DNA of 64,000 bases from Halomonas citrativorans (GTDB lineage: Bacteria > Pseudomonadota > Gammaproteobacteria > Pseudomonadales > Halomonadaceae), in assembly GCF_900163645.1 (NCBI RefSeq), contig NZ_FUKM01000063.1, positions 1 through 64,000 on the forward strand. The letters are read 5' to 3'. A program made the translations under genes and the position numbers. The stretch's first letter is position 1, and every line of letters begins with the position of its first letter. This document shows positions 8,777-17,103 of the stretch, one piece after another. The notes under the pieces are model-generated. The model saw only the letters and a list, made by a program, of their open reading frames with translations, was not told the origin of the DNA and ran no database searches.

Positions 8777-10060
8777 ATGACCATACTTTATATATTTCTC
8801 GCATTGATCGTGCTGATTCTGATCAATGTGCCGGTGGCGGTTGCCTTGGCGTTAGTCGGCACCATTGCCACCTTTATGACTTACGGCAGCATGGCGATGC
8901 CGACGGTCGGCATGACCATGTTTGAGGGGGCCACGAATTTCCCCCTGATAGCCATTCCACTGTTCATTCTCGCCGGCGCGATCATGAATGCCTCCAGTAT
9001 CTCCCGGCGTTTGATCGATTTGGCCATGGCCATGGTCGGGTTTATCAAGGGCGGGCTTTCCATGGTGACCATCGGGGCCTCGGTGTTTTTCGCTGAAATA
9101 TCCGGCTCATCAGTGGCAGGCGTATCGGCGATCGGCAGTATCCTGATTCCGGCCATGCGTAAAAAAGGCTACTCGAAAGAGTTTGCCGCTTCCATCTCTT
9201 CATCTGCGGCCAGCTTGGCAATCATTTTGCCGCCTTCGATTCCCATGATTCTGTACGCCGTTATGTCCGGCGAGTCCGTGGTACAGATGTTTGTGGCAGG
9301 TATTTTTCCGGGCCTATTGGGCGCCATGGGGTTAGCCGCCATGTGCTACTACCTAGCCCGAAAGTATAACTTTCCGTCTGAGGGGCGTTTTCAGGTCTCC
9401 AATCTGTGGAAAGCCTTCAAGGAAGCGATCTGGGCGCTGCTGATCCCGGTGATTATCCTGGGCGGTATCTTTGGCGGTTTTGTGACGGCAACTGAAGGCG
9501 CGGCTCTTGCCGTCTGCGTGGCAATCTTCATCAGTGCGGTGGTGTATCGCGAGTTTACGATCAAGAATTTTATCGACTCGTGCAAGAGCGCTGGTGTGCA
9601 AACGGCGGTGGTGATGCTGCTGGTCGCGGCTTCTGCGGTGGTGGGCAGCTATCTCACCGAGACCCGCGTGCCCCAGGAAATTGCCATGCAGATCAGTGAC
9701 CTGACGGATAACAAATACGTCATTCTGGCCCTTTTGAATGTCATCTTCTTGATTTTGGGGATCTTCCTGCACTCGGCAGCGGCGATCATTCTGGTCGTGC
9801 CTATCGTGCTGCCGTTGGTTCTGGAAGTGGGCATCGATCCGCTGCACTTTGGTTTGATTGTCACGCTGAACTTGGCGATCGGCCAGCAAACACCACCCGT
9901 GGCAAGTGTACTGATAGCTTCCTGCTCGATTGCCAAATCGGATATCTGGGCGACGTCCAAAACCAACCTGTGGTTTATCGCCGTGCTGTTCACGATTTTG
10001 ATGATCAACACCTACATCCCCGCGTTTGCACTGGCGCTGGTTAACTTTATCTACGGCTAA
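8777..10060 (+). CDS. dctM: TRAP transporter large permease subunit (DctM)
   Basis: This 427-residue large permease carries the Na+-coupled transport channel of the TRAP system. It is strongly hydrophobic throughout, consistent with about 12 membrane segments. Family signatures include FAEISGSSVAGVSAIGSILIP, LAIILPPSIPMILYAVMSGES and the conserved GLIVTLNLAIGQQTPPV loop. It partners DctP and DctQ encoded directly upstream. It is followed after 11 nt by the crotonase-fold gene, so import and breakdown of one substrate are probably coupled in a single transcript. Length is normal for DctM and nothing is disrupted. Confidence 0.95.
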   Translation: MTILYIFLALIVLILINVPVAVALALVGTIATFMTYGSMAMPTVGMTMFEGATNFPLIAIPLFILAGAIMNASSISRRLIDLAMAMVGFIKGGLSMVTIGASVFFAEISGSSVAGVSAIGSILIPAMRKKGYSKEFAASISSSAASLAIILPPSIPMILYAVMSGESVVQMFVAGIFPGLLGAMGLAAMCYYLARKYNFPSEGRFQVSNLWKAFKEAIWALLIPVIILGGIFGGFVTATEGAALAVCVAIFISAVVYREFTIKNFIDSCKSAGVQTAVVMLLVAASAVVGSYLTETRVPQEIAMQISDLTDNKYVILALLNVIFLILGIFLHSAAAIILVVPIVLPLVLEVGIDPLHFGLIVTLNLAIGQQTPPVASVLIASCSIAKSDIWATSKTNLWFIAVLFTILMINTYIPAFALALVNFIYG

Positions 10061-10071
10061 GGGAGTCATTT

Positions 10072-10878
10072 ATGAAAGATTCACATGATTCACCGCTAAC
10101 CGACAGCGTGCAGTTTGAAATTTGTGACGGTGTTGCCTGGGTCGGTTTTAACCGCCCGCAAAGCCGCAATGCGATGACCTGGGAGATGTATAACGCCCTG
10201 GAGCACTACTGCGATGTTCTGGTGGATGATGACGAGGTTCACGCCGTGGTGCTTCACGGGGTAGGCGGCGAGGCATTCGTGGCAGGTACGGATATCACCC
10301 AGTTTGCCAACTTCTCGGAGCCTGACGATGCCATCGGCTATGAACGCCGGATCGATCAGGTGGTGGGAAAACTTGAGCGCTTTCCCAAGCCGACCCTGGC
10401 GCTGATTGAAGGCGCCTGTGTGGGCGGCGGCGCAGCACTCGCTCTGGTATGTGACTTCCGCTACGCCACCTCCACTATGAAATTTGGGGTACCCATCGCC
10501 AAGACGCTGGGCAATACGCTGTCGATCAGTAACGTATCGCGCCTGATCGACATGGTCGGCGTGGCCCGCACCAAGGAAGTGTTAATGATGGCGCGGCTAT
10601 TTAGCGCTGAAGAGGCACAAGCCGCCGGGCTTGTGAACCGCATCTTTGATGCCGACACCATTTACGCCGACGTCGCCAAGCTCGCAGCAGACTTTGCCAA
10701 GCGGGCGCCGCTTACCCTGCAGGCCAGCAAAGCATTGATCAATCGAGCGCTTGAGCAACGCAGACTTGAAGCGGATGCCAGCGATGACTGGGTAACAACC
10801 TGCTATATGAGCCGCGACTTTGCCGCTGCCGTGGATAAGTTCGTCAATAAAACGTCGTTTGAGTGGACGGGCCGCTAA
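10072..10878 (+). CDS. Crotonase-superfamily protein lacking both hydratase glutamates
   Basis: This 268-residue enoyl-CoA hydratase/isomerase-fold protein is intact over its length. The first oxyanion-hole segment (EAFVAGTDITQF, 67-78) and the second (EGACVGGGAALALVCDF, 113-129) are present, so CoA-thioester binding is likely. By my alignment to mitochondrial hydratase, the two catalytic glutamates (rat Glu144 and Glu164) are replaced by Ala122 and Ile142 (FGVPIAKTLGN instead of FGQPEI-type). A classical hydratase is therefore unlikely; a lyase, decarboxylase, isomerase or thioesterase is possible. It lies between dctM and a CoA-transferase gene (19-nt gap), which would supply its acyl-CoA. 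CaiD of carnitine operons is a distant analogue in context only. Confidence 0.85.
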   Translation: MKDSHDSPLTDSVQFEICDGVAWVGFNRPQSRNAMTWEMYNALEHYCDVLVDDDEVHAVVLHGVGGEAFVAGTDITQFANFSEPDDAIGYERRIDQVVGKLERFPKPTLALIEGACVGGGAALALVCDFRYATSTMKFGVPIAKTLGNTLSISNVSRLIDMVGVARTKEVLMMARLFSAEEAQAAGLVNRIFDADTIYADVAKLAADFAKRAPLTLQASKALINRALEQRRLEADASDDWVTTCYMSRDFAAAVDKFVNKTSFEWTGR

Positions 10879-10897
10879 ACACATAGGAGGAGGGCGT

Positions 10898-12085
10898 ATG
10901 CTTCCCTTACAAAATATAAAAGTGCTGGACGTCTCCCAAATCATGGCAGGGCCCTACTGCACCATGGTGCTGGCTGATATGGGCGCTGAAGTCATCAAGG
11001 TTGAAAAGCTTAATGGCGGCGATGATAGCCGCCAGATGGGACCTTATGTGAATGGGGAATCCACCTGCTTTTCGCAGATTAACCGCAATAAGAAGAGCAT
11101 TTCACTCAATCTCAAGGATGAACGGGCAAGGCAGATATTCTATCGCTTGGCGAGTGATGCCGATGTCATCGTCGAGAACTACCGGCCAGGCGTTACTAAA
11201 TCGCTGGCAATCGATTACGACACCATCAAAGCCATCAATCCCGGTATCGTTTACTGCTCAATTTCAGGTTATGGCCAGACCGGTCCCTACAGTCATAAAG
11301 GCGGGTTCGACCTAGTGGCCCAAGGCATGACTGGGTTGATGTCGATGACCGGCGAGCAGGGCAGACGTCCGCTGAAAACCGGCATTGCCGTTTACGATAT
11401 CGGGGCGGGCATCACTGCGGTTTACTCAATACTCGCGGCGCATATTCATAAGATGACCACCGGCGAAGGCCAGCATATTGATATTGCGATTACCGAATGC
11501 GGCCTGCCCTGGTTTACCTGGGAAGCAGCGGCGTACTTTGCCGAAGGCACTGTGCCGGGCCCCACGGGGTGGCGCCATCGGGTATCGGCACCTTATCAGG
11601 CGGTCAAAGCACGCGACGGGTATTTGATGTTGGGCTGCGCCAACCAGCGCACCTGGGAGCGGTTTTGTCGCGACGTATTAAAGCGTGAAGCCTTGATGGA
11701 AGACTCGCGCTTTCTCACTAACCACGACCGTGGCCAGCATGTTGATGAGCTTGAAGCGCTGCTGGAAGAACTAATGGCCGAGGCAGGCGTGGATGAGTGG
11801 TTAACGCTCTGCGATAGCGCGGGCGTGCCTGCCGGGCCTATCAATAATTTCGCTGACGCCATGGCCGATGAGCACTATCTGGCTCGCGGCATGGTGGAAG
11901 AGATGGAGCACCCGGTAATGGGAAAAATGAAAACCATCGGCTTTCCCAGCAAGTTCTCCCTGACGCCTTCGACAATACGTAGCGCGGCGCCGCTGTTTGC
12001 GCAGCATACCGATGAAGTGCTTGAAGGATTGGGTTTTGCTAATGACGAACTAAGCCACTTGCGGGCTGAAGGCTGCATCAAATAG
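10898..12085 (+). CDS. Class III (CaiB/BaiF) CoA-transferase
   Basis: This 395-residue family III CoA-transferase is of the formyl-CoA transferase/CaiB/BaiF type and activates a carboxylic acid by CoA exchange. Visible landmarks are the N-terminal VLDVSQIMAGPYCTMVLADMG (9-29), VENYRPGV (92-99), SISGYGQTGPY (121-131) and the expected catalytic Asp in AVYDIGAG (Asp167). The ATG at 10898 is preceded by AGGAGGAGGG, a very strong ribosome site. In-frame sequence upstream overlaps the crotonase gene and is not family-like. It is the last gene of the TRAP operon before a promoter region. The substrate is probably the imported carboxylate (inference). Confidence 0.92.
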   Translation: MLPLQNIKVLDVSQIMAGPYCTMVLADMGAEVIKVEKLNGGDDSRQMGPYVNGESTCFSQINRNKKSISLNLKDERARQIFYRLASDADVIVENYRPGVTKSLAIDYDTIKAINPGIVYCSISGYGQTGPYSHKGGFDLVAQGMTGLMSMTGEQGRRPLKTGIAVYDIGAGITAVYSILAAHIHKMTTGEGQHIDIAITECGLPWFTWEAAAYFAEGTVPGPTGWRHRVSAPYQAVKARDGYLMLGCANQRTWERFCRDVLKREALMEDSRFLTNHDRGQHVDELEALLEELMAEAGVDEWLTLCDSAGVPAGPINNFADAMADEHYLARGMVEEMEHPVMGKMKTIGFPSKFSLTPSTIRSAAPLFAQHTDEVLEGLGFANDELSHLRAEGCIK

Positions 12086-12100
12086 GTTTTTTTAAAGCCA

Positions 12101-12118
12101 ATAATTGAATTCATTATC
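12101..12118. promoter_or_regulatory. TTGAATTCAT palindrome, copy 3
   Basis: ATAATTGAATTCATTAT sits about 55 bp upstream of the aminotransferase gene, directly after the CoA-transferase stop. It matches the copies near 6290 and 7021. It suggests a second promoter within the cluster under the same control. Confidence 0.45.
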
Positions 12119-12163
12119 CATTTTTCAGGTTTTAACCGGCAACAATAACAAGAGGTAACCACC

Positions 12164-13381
12164 ATGCTAAAACTCGACTTTCACCCATCCGGCCGTCATT
12201 TCCTGCAGATCCCTGGCCCCTCACCGGTGCCAGACCGCATATTGCGTGCGATGAGCCTGCCCACCATTGACCACCGTGGGCCTGAATTTGGCGCCCTGGG
12301 GTTGGAACTACTGGCCAAGGTAAAAAAAGTCTTCAAAACAGAGCACCCGGTGATTATTTATCCGGCCTCGGGTACCGGCGCCTGGGAGGCGGCACTCGCT
12401 AATACGATGTCGCCGGGCGATCAGGTGCTGATGTTTGAGACCGGCCACTTTGCCACGCTTTGGCAGAAAATGGCGCTGCGTCTTGATCTGAAGCCTGAGT
12501 TTATCGGCCTGCCGGGTTATGAGGGCTGGCGCCAGGGCGTTCAGGCCGACATGATCCAAGAACGGCTCAACAACGACCCCGAACACGCCATTAAAGCGGT
12601 GTGTGTGGTGCATAACGAAACCTCAACCGGGGTGACCAGCGATATCGCAGCGGTGCGTAAGGCCATTGATGCCACCGGACACCCGGCGCTGTTAATCGTG
12701 GACACCATTTCCGGCCTTGCCAGCGCCGACTATCGCCACGATGAGTGGGGTGTGGATGTCACCGTGTCCGGTTCACAAAAGGGGTTGATGCTGCCGCCGG
12801 GGATTAGCTTTAACGCACTTTCTCCCAAGGCGATCGAGGTTAGCCGGGAGGCCAAGCTTCCCAGAAGCTTCTGGGCGTGGGATGAGATTCTGGAAGCCAA
12901 CCAGAAGGGGTATTGGCCATATACGCCCAGCACTAATCTGCTGTATGGCCTCAATGAAGCGCTGGATATGCTGCTGGATGAAGGTATCGACCACGTGCTG
13001 GCGCGTCATCAGCGCTGGGCCGCTGGCGTGCGTACGGCGGTCGAGGCCTGGGGGCTGGAAGTGCAGTGTCAGGACCCCGCGATTTACTCCCCTGTGCTCA
13101 CGGGTGTGGTGATGCCTGAGGGGGTGGATGCCGATGAGATTCGCAAGATTATCTACGAGCGCTTTGATCTATCGCTAGGCATGGGGCTCGGCAAGGCCAA
13201 GGGCAAGATGTTCCGCATCGGCCACTTGGGAGATTGTAACGACCTTACCCTGATTGCCACGCTGGGCGGCTGTGAGGCCGGGATGAAGCTTGCAGGCGTC
13301 AACTTGCAGGGCAGTGGCGTCACCGCCGCTCTGGACTACTTTGCCAACAATCCGCTTAGCACAGGCACTTCAGAGCGTTAA
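12164..13381 (+). CDS. Class V PLP aminotransferase (serine/aspartate-glyoxylate type)
   Basis: This 405-residue PLP enzyme belongs to the alanine/serine-glyoxylate aminotransferase family. Landmarks are the N-terminal LQIPGPSPVPDRILRAM (14-30) and DHRGPEF (36-42), the cofactor Asp180 in IVDTISG and the Schiff-base Lys206 in VSGSQKGLMLPPG. Relatives include serine-glyoxylate aminotransferase of methylotrophs, BhcA (aspartate-glyoxylate) and ureidoglycine-glyoxylate aminotransferase; I cannot decide among them from sequence alone. An AGAGGTAACC ribosome site precedes the ATG. It is followed after 16 nt by a FAD/Fe-S dehydrogenase. Glycolate oxidase and ureide genes in this window would both supply glyoxylate. 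Confidence 0.88.
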   Translation: MLKLDFHPSGRHFLQIPGPSPVPDRILRAMSLPTIDHRGPEFGALGLELLAKVKKVFKTEHPVIIYPASGTGAWEAALANTMSPGDQVLMFETGHFATLWQKMALRLDLKPEFIGLPGYEGWRQGVQADMIQERLNNDPEHAIKAVCVVHNETSTGVTSDIAAVRKAIDATGHPALLIVDTISGLASADYRHDEWGVDVTVSGSQKGLMLPPGISFNALSPKAIEVSREAKLPRSFWAWDEILEANQKGYWPYTPSTNLLYGLNEALDMLLDEGIDHVLARHQRWAAGVRTAVEAWGLEVQCQDPAIYSPVLTGVVMPEGVDADEIRKIIYERFDLSLGMGLGKAKGKMFRIGHLGDCNDLTLIATLGGCEAGMKLAGVNLQGSGVTAALDYFANNPLSTGTSER

Positions 13382-13397
13382 TGATGGGGAGAGTCAC

Positions 13398-16300
13398 ATG
13401 ACATCACTGACGAAACAGCCCCAATTTCGCGATGCCAGAATCAAACCCGTGGGGGAGCTGGCGGCGCGCTTAAGCCGGGAAATGGCAGGCGACGTGTTGT
13501 TTGATCAGGAAACGCGGGGGCGCTATGCCACCGATGCCTCGATCTATCAGATCACGCCGGTGGGGGTGGTGATCCCCCGCCACCAGGAGGACCTCAAGAT
13601 CGCGCTGGATATCGCCCGTGATGCCCGTGTGCCGGTGCTGGCGCGCGGTGCGGGCACCAGCCAGTGCGGCCAGACGGTCGGCGAGGCGCTGGTCATCGAC
13701 ACCACGCGCTGGCTCAACCAGGTCATCGAATTCGATGCTGAAGCGCAGACGGTGGTGGTAGAGCCGGGCATGGTGCTTGATCACCTCAATGCCTGGTTAA
13801 AGCCTTACGGGCTCTGGTATCCGGTGGATGTTTCGACCAGCGCCCAATGCACCATTGGCGGCATGGCAGGCAATAATTCCTGCGGGTCGCGCTCGATCTA
13901 CTACGGCAATATGGTGCATAACGTAGTGGGCATCGATGCCATACTCGCCGATGGCTTTGAAGCACGGTTTAGCTTTGTGGATAGCCTTGCCGAAGGCTCG
14001 CGGGAGCAGCAGCTCGCCCGACAGGTCAAGGCGATTGCCGAGCGGGTCAGCCCAGAGATTCGGGAGCATTTTCCTAAAGTGCTGCGCCGTGTCGGGGGCT
14101 ATAACCTGGATCTGTTCGACTGCCAGAACTCCATACCTTATGACCCCGAGGGCCGGGCGAATTTAGCCCACCTGCTGATTGGCTCGGAAGGCACACTTGG
14201 GGTAAGCAAGCGCATCAAGCTGCGGCTTTCTCCGCTACCCAGCCAAAAGGTGCTGGGCGTGGTGAATTTTCCAACGTTCTATCAGGCGATGGATTTAACC
14301 CAGCATATCGTCAAGCTCGGCCCCATGGCGGTCGAGCTGGTCGATAGAACCATGATCGAGCTTGCCCTTGAAAACCCGGCGTTTCGCCCGGTGATTGAAA
14401 AAGCCCTGATCGGCAAGCCTGAAGCCATTTTGCTGGTGGAGTTTGCAGGTCAAGATCACGCCGAGCAGCTGGCGGCGCTGAGTGAGCTTAACGAGCTGAT
14501 GGGCGATTTGGGTCTGCCGGGCAGCGTGGTGAATATGCCTGAAGCAAAAGAGCAGAAAGCGCTTTGGGATGTCCGCAAGGCGGGGCTCAATATCATGATG
14601 AGTATGAAAGGCGACGGCAAGCCTGTCTCTTTTATTGAAGACTGCGCCGTGCCCCTTGAACATCTTGCCGAATACACCACTAAACTCACTGATGTGTTCA
14701 ATCGCTACGGCACGGAAGGTACGTGGTATGCGCATGCTGGCGTGGGTACGCTGCATGTGCGGCCCATTCTGGACATGCGCCGTGATGGCGCTGAAAAGAT
14801 GCGTGAAATTGCCGAACTGGCTTCCTCGCTGGTGCGTGAATATAAAGGCGCTTACTCCGGTGAGCACGGTGACGGCATTTGCCGCGGCGAGTGGGTCGCC
14901 TGGCAGTTTGGCAATACGCTAAACAACGCCTTTCGTGAGATCAAGCAACTGTTTGACCCGGATAATCTGTTTAACCCCGGCAAGATCGTCGACACCCCTA
15001 AAATGGATGACGAACGCTATTTCCGGTTCCCCAAATCGTATCAGACGATTCCACTAACCCCGGTGTTTGACTGGTCTGCCTGGAACGTAAAGCGCGACCC
15101 GTTAACCGGCGAGCAGACGCCGCCCGGCACCGCAGGCGATCCTACCCACGGGCTCGCCATGGCGGTCGAGATGTGCAACAACAACGGCCACTGCCGCAAG
15201 TTCGATGCGGGTACCATGTGCCCAAGCTTTCGAGCGACCAAGGATGAGCAGCATTTAACTCGGGGGCGAGCCAATACGCTGCGTCTGGTACTCTCGGGCC
15301 AGCTTGGCGATGAGGGGCTGGCCAGCGACGCTGTTAAAGAAGCGCTCGACCTGTGCGTTTCCTGCAAAGGCTGTAAACGTGAATGCCCGACCGGCGTGGA
15401 TATGGCCAAGTTCAAGATTGAAGCGCGTGCCGCGCGCACCAAAGCAAAAGGGCTGTCACTGCGTGACCGCATGGTCGGTGAAATGCCACGCTATGCGCCG
15501 TGGGCGAGCCGCTTTTCTGGGGTGATGAACTATGTGGAGCGCACGCCGTTTCTAGCCAATCGAGTCAAAAAGGCGCTCAATCTTGCCCCGGAACGGGCAC
15601 TGCCTGCCTTCAAGGGCAACTTCCTGGCAGGCAACCATAACGCGGGCAGTAGCGAAGTCGCTGAGCGTGAGGTGCTGCTGTTTGTCGATACCTTCAATAA
15701 TTATATGGAAGGAGACAACGCCAAAGCTGCTAAGCGCGTGCTGGAAGCCGCCGAGTATCGGGTGCACCTCAACGTCACCAAAGGCCAGCGGCCGCTGTGC
15801 TGCGGGCGTACTTACCTATCATCCGGCCAGTTCGAGAAAGCCAAGGCAGAAGCCAGGCGAACGCTGGATCACTTGATGCCGTTTGTGGATCGCGGCGTGG
15901 CGGTCGTGGGGCTTGAGCCATCGTGCCTTTTAAGCATGCGCGATGAATTTCTGCAGTATGGTTTTGGTGAACAAGCCCGAGCACTCGCCGAATCGGCGTA
16001 TCTATTCGAAGAGTTTCTGGTGACTGCCCATGAGGCCGGACAGCTGCCGCTGGCACTTAAACATTCAGGCTACAAGCAGGCCCTGCTTCATGGCCACTGT
16101 CATCAAAAAGCTTTTGATGCGCTACGTCCGGTCGAGCAGGTACTACGCTGGGTGCCGGGGCTTGAGGTTAAAACCATCGAATCTTCCTGCTGCGGTATGG
16201 CGGGTAGCTTTGGCTATGAAGCCGAGCATTACGAAGCCTCGCTTAAAATGGCTGAGCTTTCGCTTCTGCCGGCTATCCGCAAGGCTGAAGACGATGCTGT

Positions 16301-16400
16301 CCTGGTTGCCGATGGCACCAGCTGCCGCCACCAGATTAAGGATGGCAGTGGCCGAGATGCGATTCATGTTGCCTGCCTGCTGGAACAGGCGCTAGCCTAG
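13398..16400 (+). CDS. FAD/Fe-S dehydrogenase, GlcD-GlcF-like fusion
   Basis: This 1000-residue 2-hydroxy-acid dehydrogenase joins, in one chain, a GlcD-like flavoprotein half and a GlcF-like iron-sulfur half. The FAD_binding_4 domain (about 45-190) contains PVLARGAGTSQCGQTVG and TIGGMAGNNSCGSRSIYYG. The FAD-oxidase C domain covers about 260-540. Fe-S motifs lie near 590-610 (MCNNNGHCRKFDAGTMCPSF) and at 653-664 (CVSCKGCKRECP). Two CCG domains follow, with CCG near 801 and 931. Such fusions oxidise D-lactate, D-2-hydroxyglutarate or related acids. The ATG at 13398 has a GGGGAGAG ribosome site. The substrate here is unknown; a hydroxy acid linked to the neighbouring aminotransferase is plausible. 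Confidence 0.92.
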   Translation: MTSLTKQPQFRDARIKPVGELAARLSREMAGDVLFDQETRGRYATDASIYQITPVGVVIPRHQEDLKIALDIARDARVPVLARGAGTSQCGQTVGEALVIDTTRWLNQVIEFDAEAQTVVVEPGMVLDHLNAWLKPYGLWYPVDVSTSAQCTIGGMAGNNSCGSRSIYYGNMVHNVVGIDAILADGFEARFSFVDSLAEGSREQQLARQVKAIAERVSPEIREHFPKVLRRVGGYNLDLFDCQNSIPYDPEGRANLAHLLIGSEGTLGVSKRIKLRLSPLPSQKVLGVVNFPTFYQAMDLTQHIVKLGPMAVELVDRTMIELALENPAFRPVIEKALIGKPEAILLVEFAGQDHAEQLAALSELNELMGDLGLPGSVVNMPEAKEQKALWDVRKAGLNIMMSMKGDGKPVSFIEDCAVPLEHLAEYTTKLTDVFNRYGTEGTWYAHAGVGTLHVRPILDMRRDGAEKMREIAELASSLVREYKGAYSGEHGDGICRGEWVAWQFGNTLNNAFREIKQLFDPDNLFNPGKIVDTPKMDDERYFRFPKSYQTIPLTPVFDWSAWNVKRDPLTGEQTPPGTAGDPTHGLAMAVEMCNNNGHCRKFDAGTMCPSFRATKDEQHLTRGRANTLRLVLSGQLGDEGLASDAVKEALDLCVSCKGCKRECPTGVDMAKFKIEARAARTKAKGLSLRDRMVGEMPRYAPWASRFSGVMNYVERTPFLANRVKKALNLAPERALPAFKGNFLAGNHNAGSSEVAEREVLLFVDTFNNYMEGDNAKAAKRVLEAAEYRVHLNVTKGQRPLCCGRTYLSSGQFEKAKAEARRTLDHLMPFVDRGVAVVGLEPSCLLSMRDEFLQYGFGEQARALAESAYLFEEFLVTAHEAGQLPLALKHSGYKQALLHGHCHQKAFDALRPVEQVLRWVPGLEVKTIESSCCGMAGSFGYEAEHYEASLKMAELSLLPAIRKAEDDAVLVADGTSCRHQIKDGSGRDAIHVACLLEQALA

Positions 16401-16428
16401 GCGATGACAATAATCAAAGGAGAGCGGT

Positions 16429-16953
16429 GTGGCTATTTACCAGTTCGGTGAGCATCAGCCTGATATTCATGACGACGTGTACGTTGCTGAAACCGCAGAC
16501 GTGATAGGGCAGGTAACCTTAAAAGCGCGCTCCAGCGTCTGGTATCAAGCGGTGTTGCGCGGAGACAGCGATCTTTTGGAAATAGGCGAAGAGAGCAATA
16601 TTCAGGATAGCGCCGTACTGCATGCCGACCCAGGGTATCCGCTCAAAGTGGGGCGCGGTGTCACGGTTGGCCACCAAGCCATGCTGCATGGTTGTACCGT
16701 AGGCGATGGCTGTTTGATCGGTATTCAAGCCGTGGTGCTTAACGGCGCTGTGATCGGTGAAAATAGCCTGGTAGGTGCGGGGGCATTTATTAAAGAGGGC
16801 GCTGTATTTCCGCCCAACTCGCTGATTGTGGGCTCACCTGCGCGGGTAGTACGCACGCTTTCTCCTGATGCCATAGAAGGGCTTAAGCTAAACGCGCAAA
16901 GCTATGTCATACGCGGCCAGCAGCATGCAACCTCGCTAAAACGCATCGATTAG
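16429..16953 (+). CDS. Gamma-carbonic-anhydrase-like hexapeptide protein
   Basis: This 174-residue left-handed beta-helix protein is of the YrdA/PaaY/CaiE type. Hexapeptide repeats run from about 15 to 140. The metal-binding histidines of gamma carbonic anhydrases are present at His65 (VLHADPG), His82 and His87 (VGHQAMLHG). It starts with GTG behind AAAGGAGAG, 28 nt after the dehydrogenase. The family includes carbonic anhydrases, CaiE, and PaaY, a thioesterase that rescues CoA in phenylacetate catabolism. In a CoA-transferase cluster a CoA-related housekeeping role is attractive but unproven. It ends the rightward cluster. Confidence 0.88.
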   Translation: MAIYQFGEHQPDIHDDVYVAETADVIGQVTLKARSSVWYQAVLRGDSDLLEIGEESNIQDSAVLHADPGYPLKVGRGVTVGHQAMLHGCTVGDGCLIGIQAVVLNGAVIGENSLVGAGAFIKEGAVFPPNSLIVGSPARVVRTLSPDAIEGLKLNAQSYVIRGQQHATSLKRID

Positions 16954-17001
16954 CACATCAACTATTACATTAGCGATCACATCAACTATCACATCAACGA
17001 A
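16954..17001. repeat. 24-bp imperfect tandem duplication after a stop codon
   Basis: Two adjacent 24-bp units (16954-16977 and 16978-17001) both begin CACATCAACTAT. The second unit itself partly repeats CACATCAAC. The repeat starts at the first base after the TAG of the preceding gene. It probably arose by local slippage. Confidence 0.7.
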
Positions 17002-17049
17002 TACGCGGCTTTTTAACGACTTTCCTTTCGCGTACTTTTCTTTAAAGCA

Positions 17050-17078
17050 CGATACCCCAAGGCAGGCTTGGGGTGTCG
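17050..17078 (-). terminator. Strong hairpin between convergent genes
   Basis: CGATACCCCAAG and CTTGGGGTGTCG form a 12-bp stem (one G-T pair) with a 5-nt loop. It sits between the convergent ends of the hexapeptide gene and lctP. Neither flank has a long T run, so terminator function is likely but weakly supported; strand is given for lctP. Confidence 0.5.
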
Positions 17079-17103
17079 TAAATAGTGAAGCTAATCAGAT
17101 GTT

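Noticed and set aside
10820-10897. Longer N-terminus for the CoA-transferase overlapping the crotonase gene
   Set aside because: The ATG at 10898 has an outstanding ribosome site and begins right at the family's conserved N-terminus.
12164-13381. Beta-hydroxyaspartate cycle locus
   Set aside because: Only a BhcA-like aminotransferase is present; no dehydratase, aldolase or iminosuccinate reductase genes are nearby.
13290-13397. Longer N-terminus for the FAD/Fe-S dehydrogenase
   Set aside because: It overlaps the aminotransferase gene in another frame and adds non-conserved sequence; ATG 13398 has a good ribosome site.
10072-16953. Carnitine (cai) operon
   Set aside because: CaiB-, CaiD- and CaiE-like folds are present, but no CaiT, CaiA or CaiC, and the crotonase lacks catalytic glutamates.
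16954-17001. CRISPR array
   Set aside because: Only two adjoining 24-bp units without spacers; a slippage duplication explains it.
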